DNA of 64,000 nt from Combretum micranthum. Its lineage: Eukaryota; Streptophyta; Magnoliopsida; Myrtales; Combretaceae. The notes beneath the pieces are model-generated. The model saw nothing but the letters and a program-made list of their open reading frames with translations. It searched no databases and was not told where the DNA came from. Both the position numbers and the translations under genes were made by a program. The stretch spans positions 558,001-622,000 of the forward strand of contig JAMXBD010000398.1 in the NCBI GenBank assembly GCA_024138025.1, read 5' to 3'. Below, in pieces: positions 23,530-33,608 of this stretch. Position 1 is the stretch's first letter; every line of letters starts with the position of its first letter.

Positions 23530-25349
23530 TGATGTGCTATTTTAGTGTTGAATTTTTAAAGCATCTTATCCAGCAAGCGTACTGGGCCTTATCTTATAAT
23601 ATAGCATGAGTCAAGTGTCGATCCCACAGAGATCTATTAACTACTAGACAATTATCAACTAATACTAATATCTAGGCAATTGATCTTTTAGATTAAGACT
23701 AAATTATCTAATTAAGTATCTACTATGAACGCAGTGAGCTTTTGAAGAAAGTGATATGTTAGAAAAATATGGAAAGGAGCAGAATCTACTTTAAACTATT
23801 GCCAATCAACTTGAATTCATGTTATAATGATAATTAGATTCATGGATATTCATAAGAAATTATAAAGATTTAAAAACAGAGTTAAAAACCTTTTAAATCA
23901 CAAAAAAACAATTCAATAGCTTCCGCTAAATAAATTATTCGTGGAATCAAAATTACAATTATAAACCTTCCGATTCTATAATTGACTAATACTTTATATT
24001 AACATCCCCTAATTCCTTAGTGAGAAATCAGTATAAAATATTGCATTCATATTCATGGACAATTTCTAAATTAGATTAAACTCTGCCGCTTCCGCAATCG
24101 TAATTTAATCTCAATTTATGAATTCATATGAACCCTAATTTCCCTTTCGAGTTATTAGAATTCTTATACACCAAAGATATGATGAATAATCAGAACTCAA
24201 TATGAATATTTCATGATTCTAACTATCTTACAACATGGTTTCAAATATCATTTTAGCATGTTTAAAGCTTCATCAACTTCCCACAAAAAGGATTTAGCTA
24301 CTCATGGATGATGATTCAAAAATCAGATAAGAAATTGCAAATGATTTCATTATGATCAAAATATTCAGATATATGAATTACATTAAAAGAAAGATCAGAT
24401 ATCACCAATTGAAAATATCAAAGCTTCACTTGCAAATTCTTGAAAAACTTCAATATCTCTTCAAAAATCTCTATGAAATGTTAATTCTAATATATGTATT
24501 GTAGTGTATTTTAGAGCTACTTGAGATGTGGATTGATTGTTGGAGGAGGGGGGGGGGGGGTGGTGTCGGGGGCGGCGGCCGCTGGGAGTGGGGGTAGAAC
24601 CCCTATTTATAGGAAAAATTTTGTGCAAGACATTAAATGAAATTTGCTGTTTCACTTCTTACACCGACAATTAAGGATCTTACGCTGGCGGCGTATAGGC
24701 GGCGTATCATCATTTTCTCTTTTGCGCAGGCAGTGCACTGGCAACCTTCAACTTCAATTACACATGTAGGCCGCTTCTACGCCGGCGGCTTAGATGTAGA
24801 TCTAGCCAGTGTAGGTGATTAGAAATGAAGCATTGCACCAATTTATAACGAACGCCGTCCCAAAGCCGGCGGCTTTCACACCGGCGTAGACATTCCAACA
24901 AATTTGTCGCGTCAATTTTCTCCAAGCCTTTGTTATCTTCATGTCTGTTCAGTTCATTGACTTACACTGCCTCAACGCCGGTGGCTTAGGAGCCGGCGTA
25001 TATTGTAACTCCTTCAAAGCTGGTGACTTTCCAATTCTGAAATGCCGGCCTTCAAGTACGCTTCTTCATCTTCTACTTCGGCAGCTTTGAGGCGGCTTAC
25101 AGTGTTGTTGGGTGAATATCTTGCAAAGCTGGCAGTGCTGGCAGCGGCCTTGGGTGTAAGTCGTCTGAATGTCGGCAGCTTTGAATGTTGAAATGCCGGC
25201 CTTTACTTCAATTTTTCCCATTTTTGATTCAAAGTCTCTTGTTTTGATTTCTTTGTCCAAATTAGTCCTGAAACATGAATTTTAATCAAAACAAATATCC
25301 ATTCTAGCTCTTTGAATATCAACAAGTTGTATAAAATATGATCTTATCA
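23530..25349 (-). repeat. E8 3' LTR
   Basis: 1820 bp. Minus-strand start TGATAAGATCAT, end AGCACATCA. A TATA box CCTATAAATAGGGG is read on the minus strand at about 24600-24612. The U3 upstream of it holds the GCCGGCGGC motif array (24660-25205). Next to the TATA box this copy has a G-run and a GC-rich insertion (about 24546-24595, with a GCGGCCGC) that is almost absent from the other LTR. Confidence 0.9.
24660..25205 (-). repeat. GCCGGCGGC motif array in E8 3' LTR U3
   Basis: About a dozen degenerate copies of CGCCGGCGGCTT, spaced roughly 25-60 bp apart. The 5' LTR carries the same array at about 31244-31780. Confidence 0.7.
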
Positions 25350-26736
25350 ATTCCCCCACACTTGAACTTTTGCTTGTCCTCAAGCAAAATGAAGAACAAA
25401 ATGAAATCTCTTATAGATAGTACAATTTTCCCAATTTAATCACAATTTCTTTAACTTGTTTTTCTTGTATCTATTGCTCTAACCATACCAATTTCTTGTA
25501 ATTAGAGTACTATAATCAAAATTTAGGAGTTAATCCAAACAAAACAAGTTTTAATCTCAACTTTTAACAAAAGAACCTTCTATTCAAAAGCAAATACTCA
25601 ATCCACTAAGGAAAAATACTCATTTAAACTTCATTGGATTTCTAGCTTATATATTTCTAAGTAACACAAAATGAAAGCATGTGGTATCTACTTTTTCCTT
25701 AGAATTTCTCCTTCTTTATTATAAGTCTCCTTCCTTTGCATATTTGCATTCATTTTTCTTTTTTTTTTCAAGTATTTATTTTCTTTTTGGGAGGTTTTTG
25801 CCTCCATCTTTTTTCTTTTCAAAGCTCAAGAATTGAACTTTGCCATTCTTCCCTTCTCGTTACAGTGAGTTCATTGAGTCGGCACATCCCAGGCTCATCA
25901 CCTAAGTGACCAGGTTTCAAAATACCCCTAAGAACTCTTCCTCATTTTAATATTCAAGTTCAAATACTCATAACTCAAAATTCAAGTCAGAGGAGTAGTG
26001 GTTATGCTTGTTTCTTTCTTTTTGAATGCAATAACAATATCAAAGACTTATTTTTATGAAGGATCACTAAGTTTAAAAGTTTTTTCTACCTCTTTCACTA
26101 AGTGTTAAAATTCAAAGAATATATACAAACTAAAATTTCCTAGAAGTAGACCTGTTTATTTTTCACAAAAAGACTCGATCAGCTCTTAAATTTTCAATTC
26201 CAAAGTTAAAAATAAAGTAAAGTTATTTCTTAAGGATTTTACAACTTAATTTTAACTTAGTAAACCAATCACAACAGTAGGTGAGTAAGATACTTTTACG
26301 AGTCAATTTTATTGCTTTCAGTCTTTACTTTGTACTATCTCCATTTTCAAGAGATTTTTGAAAAAAAATTTGTAGAATTTCCTCATAATTTGCTTTCAAA
26401 CCAAAAATACAAAGTGAGTATTTTAAAATAACAGCAGACAACAGATTATATTTATCACTTCAATTCAACACTTCATGCAATTTATCCCTTCCCTCACACT
26501 TCAACCAAACAGGATCCTCACTGTTTTGCAACAGATTAAATTATAGGAAAGGAATAAGAAATGAAATGGATACTTCCCTAAAGTCAGTCGTTTCATAGTC
26601 ATCAAAATTTGCATTGCAAGAGAATTTGCTTTGCTGCTTTCCTGAATCACTACAAAAGAAAAACAAAAACAAAAATAAAAGCAAAAAATAAAAGCAGAAA
26701 AATAATAAAGGAGTTCACCCACAGGAACTTAGGTAC
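25350..26736 (-). other. E8 noncoding region between ORF-1 and 3' LTR
   Basis: AT-rich and without a convincing gene. The LTR side (25350-25363) reads on the minus strand as GTGTGGGGGAAT, a polypurine tract for plus-strand priming. The 73-residue frame at 26501-26722 looks like chance. Confidence 0.65.
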
Positions 26737-28086
26737 TCAATAAATATACAGGCCAAGATAAAAATAAAAACAATAAAGATCAAATTGAGAGCTAGCAGGA
26801 TCTCTAGCTCTCTGGCCCTGGACTCTGTCTGCTGCTGCCCTCAGGAGTATGTCTCTGTGTGTCTCCTGGGCTGGCTGTCCGTGTGTGCTCTGAACTGAGC
26901 CTATCTGAGTGATGTGAGCTGTGCTAGACTCAGATGAAGTCTCGTATGTCATGCCAGCCCCTGTCGCTGGGCTGATGCAGCAGATGGCCGTCTTCAACGC
27001 CTCAAAGATAGTCTTCCGAAACTTCTTATTTTTCTTCCTTTCCTTCTCTTGACTATCCCTGAGCTCCTGGCTTTGGCGCTTCAACTCCTCAACATCCAGC
27101 TTAAGCTGGTCCATACCATATGCTGCTGAAGTGCCTGCAGGTGGAGGAGGAGCAGATGTGGATGGAATCTCAAATGGAGCATCTCCAGGAAAGATATCCT
27201 GGAGCTCGACCTCCTCCAAAACCGGTGGCTGTGCTCCTCTGGGGTTTTTCAGCAATCCCCAGCCTCGGAATGGTGCAGATGTGATCTTCTTGCACTCAAA
27301 TACCTCATCATCCTGTGGAGGCTCAAAAATGTCCATCCCCTTCAGTAATCTAGTGATATAGCCTCCACAACACAGGACTCGAGTCCTGGTATCATCTGCC
27401 TGCCGGTATATAAAGTTTGCTATCTCCACCCCTAAATCAATCCGGTAGCCTCTGATAAGGCTAAACAAGTAGAACATGTCAAACGTAGTCACCTTGCTGT
27501 GACTAGTTTTCTTGCAACTCAGGGTGTGTGCAAGAATATGGTGGAGCAGCTTGTGCTCAACAGCACGAAAAGATGTGGCCAGTGATTTGGAGGGGACGAA
27601 GGACTCATTTGCTCTCTCAGGAGCAACTAACTGGAACCAGTATGCCTCCTGTGTCATCTGATCTGGCCAACTGTTTGGCAGATTCCTATTTTCTCCCTCA
27701 TTATCATACAGTCCCAGTATGTGGCCCATCTGCTTTAATTTGACCTCCCTGATCTGCCCGAATGCCTGGAATTGGAAAGTGGACTCCTCTCTGTCTGGGA
27801 TGTTCTTTAGAGTAGACAAGAACTTAATCGTCAAGTTCTTGTATGCCTGCTCCTAAAAATCAAATAGCCAGATCCAGGCTGGATCCTAGACAATTTCTCT
27901 GATCTGGTCAGTGATCCCAAACTCATCCAGTAGGCACCAGTATAGATACTGTGTATTTAAGAAGTCCATTTTCAAGAGCCTCTTCTTTCTATCTTTCGCA
28001 TACTGCTGACTAGACAGCAGATCTCGGTTCTGTGAACCAAATGTAGAGGCGTCAGTTATCCTTGGTCATTTTTGCCTTAGAGCCAT
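26737..28086 (-). pseudogene. ATHILA ORF-1-like protein (env-position gene), broken
   Basis: The last 365 codons (27834-26737) are open. Joined in frame to the region up to a Met at 28086, the gene would be about 450 residues but has three in-frame stops (near 28066, 27890 and 27855). It resembles the ORF-1 protein of Athila elements: a KFLSTLKN start, SKSLATSFRAVEHKLLHHIL, and a later basic, Gln/Lys/Glu-rich helix (QLKLDVEELKRQSQELRDSQ) likely to form a coiled coil. I see no signal peptide or transmembrane segment, so the name 'env-like' reflects position only. Function in these elements is unknown. It sits downstream of integrase and upstream of the polypurine tract, as in Athila. Confidence 0.72.
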
Positions 28087-29514
28087 TCCTGCAAATAAAT
28101 TGATCTTAATTAAAAACGAGGAATGCACAATTTCAATGAAATTCTAATTTATGCCTAAATCATGAGTTAAAACAATTTGGAGATCATAGGCATATAATTA
28201 AGTGAAGCTAAGAAATCATTGAATTGCATGGATCATTTACACTTGCATAATACAATCAAAGCTGGCAGCTTAGGTCGGCCAGCTTAGAATTGAACGTTGG
28301 AATTTCAAATTTTTGAAACAAAAATGATTTTAAAAAATTTTTCCTTAAAAGTCCCAAAATCACTTTTATACCAAATTTTTCATCAAAATTGAGCACAATT
28401 CCAAATTCCAAGTTCAATTCGAGCAAATTTGAGCACAATGCATGAATTGAAGCCACTAACTAGCATAAAAACTTTCGAATCCAAGCAGCTATACAAAGAA
28501 TTTCACAAAGCCCCAATTTCGAAATTTCATCCTACACAGCTCAAGAACCCTAATTTTCTTTAATTGAGCAGCAATCATGGATTAATACAGCACAAGGATC
28601 AACAGATTGATCAAACAGATAGGAATAAACATGTATGGAACGAAATGCAGCTTAATCCAAACATCATCAAAGTAATCAAATCCGAAGCTAATATCACATT
28701 CTTCAGCAAAAACCCATTTATCAACAGATTGAACAAACATATATGCAATATAATGGATTAGATCTAAAACTAAGAGCAAAAGTGATATACACTTACTTGA
28801 TCAGCTGGATTACACTCAGTGGATTGATGAAGTGAGGGATGGATTCGTTGAGTGAGAGTGAGAGAGTGAGTATGAGTAAGAATGAGAATGAGAGAGAGGA
28901 TTCGTACCTATTAAAAGCAATCTACAGAACCTACGCCGGCATTTCTGTCGTGTAAGCTGGCAGCTTACAGCTAGTGTAACCGAAAAAAATTCATACCGAG
29001 AGCATCAGGCTGGCAGCTTATCCATTTACACTGTCGGCTTAGACATATACGCCGGCTAAAAGCGGCGGCTTATATCTCCAGGAGCCAGCTTTGATCGGGA
29101 ATTTTCAGAAACCAAGAAATCTTGAACATACGTTGGCACTAAGCCGGCGGCGTTCACCTTCCCTTGTCGGTGTAAATGTTGTGCTCAAATGCTGGCATAT
29201 AAGCCGGCGGCCTTTACTTTCCCATTGCCGGCTTCTTTCGCGGTGCTCACCTACTCCTGTACTGACATTTACGCCGGCCTAAAGCTGGCGGGGTTGAACC
29301 GGCTTTCCTTATTTTTTTTCAAAGCTTGCTTAAGGCTGGCAGCCTTGAGCCTGCCTTCAGTGTTTTCAAATTTTTTTTTTTTCAAATATCACCTTCCACA
29401 CTAATAACTAAGTTAGTAAAAACAAAACAAATAAAACTATTCTAAAATTAGACATGGGATGCCTCCCAAGAAGCGCTTAGTTTAAAGTCACTTAGCCCAA
29501 CTTTCCTGATCTGA
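28087..29514 (-). other. E8 linker between integrase and ORF-1, with a U3-like GC array
   Basis: No gene is seen. From 29345 to 28925 it carries a GCCGGCGGC motif array like that in the LTR U3. Downstream on the minus strand come a TATA-like TTTTAATAGG near 28905-28915 and a (GA)-rich stretch (28845-28905). The layout imitates the promoter half of its own LTR, about 0.8 kb upstream of ORF-1. Confidence 0.5.
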
Positions 29515-30333
29515 TTATGGTTCTTTGAGATTCATGACAGTAGTAGTACTGTTAAGATTTTCCCCCTCAAAATAATGTTTGAGCAGTTGCCCATTCACTT
29601 TAAAAGTCCGATCATATGCAGTTTTTAATTCCACCGTACCATATGGAAAAACTTTTGCAATCTCAAACGGTCCCGACCATCTTGACCGTAATTTTCCAGG
29701 AAACAACTTCAAACGAGAATTGTAAAGTAAAACTTCTTGTCCAAGTAAAAATTCTCGTTTGATGATGTTTCTATCATGCGATTTCTTTGCTCATTCCTTA
29801 TAGATACGAGCACTTTCAAATGCCTCATTCCTCCATTCTTCCAGCTGATTTAATTGAAGCAATCTATTTTTACCTGCAGCTTTTTCATCAAAGTTAAGAA
29901 ATTTTATGGCCCAATATGCCTTGTGCTCAAGTTCTACAGGAAGATGATATAATTTACCAAAAACAAGCATATATGGGGACATTCCAATAGGGGTTTTAAA
30001 AGCAGTCCTGTAAGCCCATAATGCATCATCTAATTTTGAAGACCAATCTTTTCTTGATGCATTAACAGTTTTTTCCAAAATCCTTTTTATCTCCCTATTG
30101 GAAACTTCAACTTGCCCACTAGTTTGTGGGTGATAGGGGGTAGCCACTTTATGTGTAACACCATATTTTGCTAAAAGTTTTTCAAATTGCTTATTACAAA
30201 AATGAGACCCCCCATCACTAATTATAGCTCTGGGCAATCCAAATCTGGTAAAAATATTCTTTTTCAAAAATTTTAAAAGTACTCGGGCATCATTTGTTTG
30301 TAAAGCAACAGCTTCAACCCATTTTGAAACGTA
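29515..30333 (-). pseudogene. E8 integrase fragment (catalytic core to C-terminus)
   Basis: Minus-strand frame: [13 protein letters not shown], then the core with [11 protein letters not shown] (second catalytic Asp) and [17 protein letters not shown] (catalytic Glu), then FPGKLRSRWSGPFEI and KVNGQLLKHYF of the C-terminal domain. A single TGA near 29790 interrupts it. The zinc finger and the first catalytic Asp are missing because of the deletion at 30350, so it cannot be active. The wording of the core and C-terminal domain fits the Athila/Tat branch, which lacks a chromodomain. Confidence 0.88.
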
Positions 30334-30350
30334 ATCACTAATTATAGCTC
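30214..30350. repeat. 17-bp templated repeat at the E8 deletion junction
   Basis: ATCACTAATTATAGCTC occurs at 30214-30230, where it encodes the integrase AIISD region, and again at 30334-30350, exactly between the truncated integrase and the truncated LTR. Confidence 0.8.
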
Positions 30351-31919
30351 ACTACTATGAATGCAGTGAGCTTTTGAAGAGAGTGATATGTTAGAAAAAT
30401 GTGGGAAGGAGCAAAATCCACTTTAAACTATTGCCAATCAACTTGAATTCATGTTATAATGATAGTTAGATTCATGGATATTCATAAGAAATTGTAAAGA
30501 TTTAAAAACAGAGTTAAAAACCTTTTAAACCACAAAAACAATTCAATAGCTTCCGCTAAATAAATTATTCGTGGAATCAAAATTACAATTATAAACCTTC
30601 CGATTCTATAATTGACTAATACTTTATATTAACATCCCCTAATTCCTTAGTGAGAAATCAATATAAAATATTGCATTAATATTCATGGACAATTTCTAAA
30701 TTAGATTAAACTCCGTCGCTTCCGCAATTGTAATTTAATCTCAATTTATGAATTCATATGAACCCTAATTTCCCTTCCGAGTTATTAGAATTCTTATACA
30801 CCAAAGATATGATGAATAATCAGAACTCAATATGAATATTTCATGATTCTAACTATCTTATAACATGGTTTCAAAGATCATTTAGCATGTTTAAAGCTTC
30901 ATCAACTTCCCATAAAAAGGATTTAGCTACTCATGGATGATGATTCAAAAATCAGATAAGAAATTGCAAATGATTTCATTATGATCAAAATATTCAGATA
31001 TATGAATTGCATAAAAAGAAAGATAAGATATCACCAATTCAAAATATCAAAGCTTCACTTGCAAATTCTGAAAAAACAATATCTCTTCAAAAATCTCTAT
31101 GAAATGTTAATTCTAATCTATGTATTATACTGTATTTCAGAGCTACTTGGGATGTGGATTCATTGTTGGAGGGGGGGTAGAACCCCTATTTATAGGAAAA
31201 ATTTTATGCAAGACATTAAATGAAATTTGCTGTTTCACTTCGTACGCCTGCAGTTATGGATCTTATGCTGGCGGCTTACAGGCGGCGTAACATCATTTTC
31301 TCATTTGCGTAGGCAGTGCACTGGCAGCCTTCAACTTTGGTTACACATGTAGGCCGCTTCTACGCCGGCGGCTTAGATGTAGATCTAGCCGGCGTAGGTG
31401 ATCAGAAATGAAGCGTTGCACCAATTTATAACGAATGCCGTCCCAAAGCCGACGACTTTCACACCGGCGTAGACATTCTAACAAATTTGTTGCTTCAATT
31501 TTCTCCAAGCCTTTGTTATCTTCATGTCTCTTCAGTTCATTGACCTACACTGCCTCAACACCGGCAGCTTAGGAGCCGGCGTATATTGTAACTCCTTCAA
31601 AGTTGGTGACTTTCCAATTCTGAGCTGCCGGCCTTCAAGTACGCTGGCTTATTCATCTTCTACGCCGGCAGCTTTGAGGCGGCTTACATGTTGTTGGGTG
31701 AATATCTTGCAAAGCCAGCAGTGCTAGCAGCGGCCTTGGGTGTAAGCTGTTTGAACGCCGGCGGCTTTGAATGTTGAAATGCCAGCCTTTACTTCAATTT
31801 TTTCCATTTTTGATTCAAAGTCTCTTGTTTTGATTTCTTTGTCCAAATTAGTCCTAAAACATGAATTTTAATCAAAACAAATATAATATCAACAAGTTGT
31901 ATAAAATATGATCTTATTA
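30351..31919 (-). repeat. E8 5' LTR, missing its inner end
   Basis: About 1569 bp, matching 23720-25349 of the 3' LTR. The outer end reads TTATTA where the other LTR has TTATCA. The bases that would hold the LTR end and primer-binding site are deleted. It contains a GCCGGCGGC array at 31244-31780 and a TATA box near 31190. Confidence 0.88.
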
Positions 31920-31964
31920 TCAGTAACGGTTTCCAATTTCGAAAAATAGTTTTGTAAATATTTG

Positions 31965-33548
31965 TGTTGATTTCTCTCAATAAGGATTTTGATGATAACA
32001 AAAAGCGTTGAGTGTTTTCTAACAAGTTTATTGAATGTGTAGGAAGTAAGTTTTGTGAAATTGTTTGAACAAAAGAATACAAAACAGAAAGTAATTCAGA
32101 AAGTATTCAGAAAAGATTTTCAAGGGATTTAGCGTTTTCGGAAACTGTTTCAGAAAGCGTTCAGAATGATTTTTCAAGGAATTTAGAGTTTTTAGAAACT
32201 CATTCAGAAAGAAAATCACATGTTATGAAGGTTTTTATATTTATCAGAAGGAATTTCAGAAACTAATTCTAGAGACATACAAGATTCAAGATCAAAATTA
32301 AGGAACGGATCTATTTCAAATTATATTTGAAGACCCAGGACCAAAGTGAATGTATTTGGGAAATATATTCAATTATGTCCCACAAAGTTGGTTCAATTAT
32401 CCAAAGGGGATTCAAATCATTTGAATTAAAGTTAAATTTTTTAAATTATTACCAAATGGATTGAAGAAGCACCAAACGAATAAATAGTGTGAGATATTCC
32501 ATATTAAGATTCATTTTGGACATTATCAGAAGGATATGATATGAAAACGTCAAGGACAAGTTTATCCACAAATCAATTTAAATTTTAAATATAAAAAACT
32601 TTGTTTGCTATTTCCGTGGAAGATAAAGATGCAACCAGAAATATTGTTTTCAAGTTTATCTACAAAGGCTGATTCAAATTAGAAAGTTAGAAGAAGATTT
32701 ACATCCGAAATTCAAAAGATCGGAACCAGCAAGAAATATGGGATTCATATCTATCCCAAGCTGAAGGAAAAGGAAGAATGAACAGTAGTCTATCCGATTT
32801 TATTGGAAAATATCTGGAACTAATTCCTTTCAAGACGTTGAAGGCAAAGAATAAATATCAGAAGATCAGAAGGAAGAATAGAGATCGAACAAGCAATCTG
32901 ATATGGAATACAAAGCAATTCTGAGCAAATACTGTTTCATATATTCTTCTTTGTACTTAAATTAGAGGATACATCTTATTTAATTCCTCAAATTAATTTA
33001 TTATTACATCTTGTGAGAGTGAGAGTTACAAGTAGGCCCAGTAGTTTGATTGAAGCTTGTGGAAGCTAGGAGGATCAAGCTTAGTGCATATTGTAGCCAA
33101 GTGCTTTGGCAAAAGACAACTTGTAACTTGTTTGTTTTTGGATAGTGGAACATACCGGTAAAGACAACCGGATCCCCGGCTTGGTGCTGGAAGAGAGGAT
33201 TGACGCTCAAGGCGGAACCTCTATAAATTACTTTGCACTCTTCTAAACTCTATCTCTTTAATTTTCGTGCATAATTGTTTGTTTATATATGATATAACTT
33301 GAATGCAGAAACTATTTCAGAGAGTGCTGATCATAGCTCAGACACTAAATCAGGAACTAACATCTGGGAATTTTCTTTGATATAAACTTCACGAGTTTAG
33401 ATATTTTGTTCTCTTTCAGATTTCAACTAACGAAATTGTTTATTGATTTTGTCTTCTTTCAAGTGAAATTAAAAAGCCATTTTAATCATTTAATCAAGTT
33501 TGTGAACTTTGAAAAGAATTTCAAAAATTGTCAGTTACATAGTATAAC

Positions 33549-33583
<35 letters not shown>

Positions 33584-33608
33584 TCTTGATTATACTTTGG
33601 GACCAACA
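31965..33608 (+). mobile_element. E9: solo LTR, 1644 bp, Copia-like
   Basis: It starts TGTTGATTTC and ends TTGGGACCAACA, with a perfect TSD ATTTG at 31960-31964 and 33609-33613. The start followed by TTTTGATGATAACAAA and the end CTTTGGGACCAACA resemble large Copia (Maximus/SIRE-type) LTRs, so plus orientation is likely, but no coding sequence confirms this. It interrupts E4 in a stretch that is continuous in E11 and E13. Confidence 0.82.
33550..33591 (+). repeat. 42-bp poly-C tract in E9
   Basis: An uninterrupted run of C close to the LTR end. The length may be affected by sequencing or assembly. Confidence 0.9.

Larger units (their letters stand above)
23530..31919 (-). mobile_element. E8: Athila-like Gypsy element, 8.4 kb, large internal deletion
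   Basis: A perfect TSD, TCAGT, lies at 23525-23529 and 31920-31924. The 3' LTR is on the left (23530-25349); the 5' LTR on the right (30351-31919) has lost its inner end. On the minus strand the order is truncated 5' LTR, integrase fragment, linker, ORF-1-like gene, noncoding region, polypurine tract, 3' LTR. Gag, protease, RT, RNase H and the integrase zinc finger are deleted at 30350/30351. The integrase sequence and the ATHILA ORF-1-like gene in the env position place it in the Athila branch of Ty3/Gypsy. Confidence 0.9.

Noticed and set aside
26737..27834. 365-codon open frame as a host gene
   Set aside because: It lies between an Athila-type integrase and a polypurine tract within LTRs that have a TSD, resembles ATHILA ORF-1, and its upstream part has three stops.
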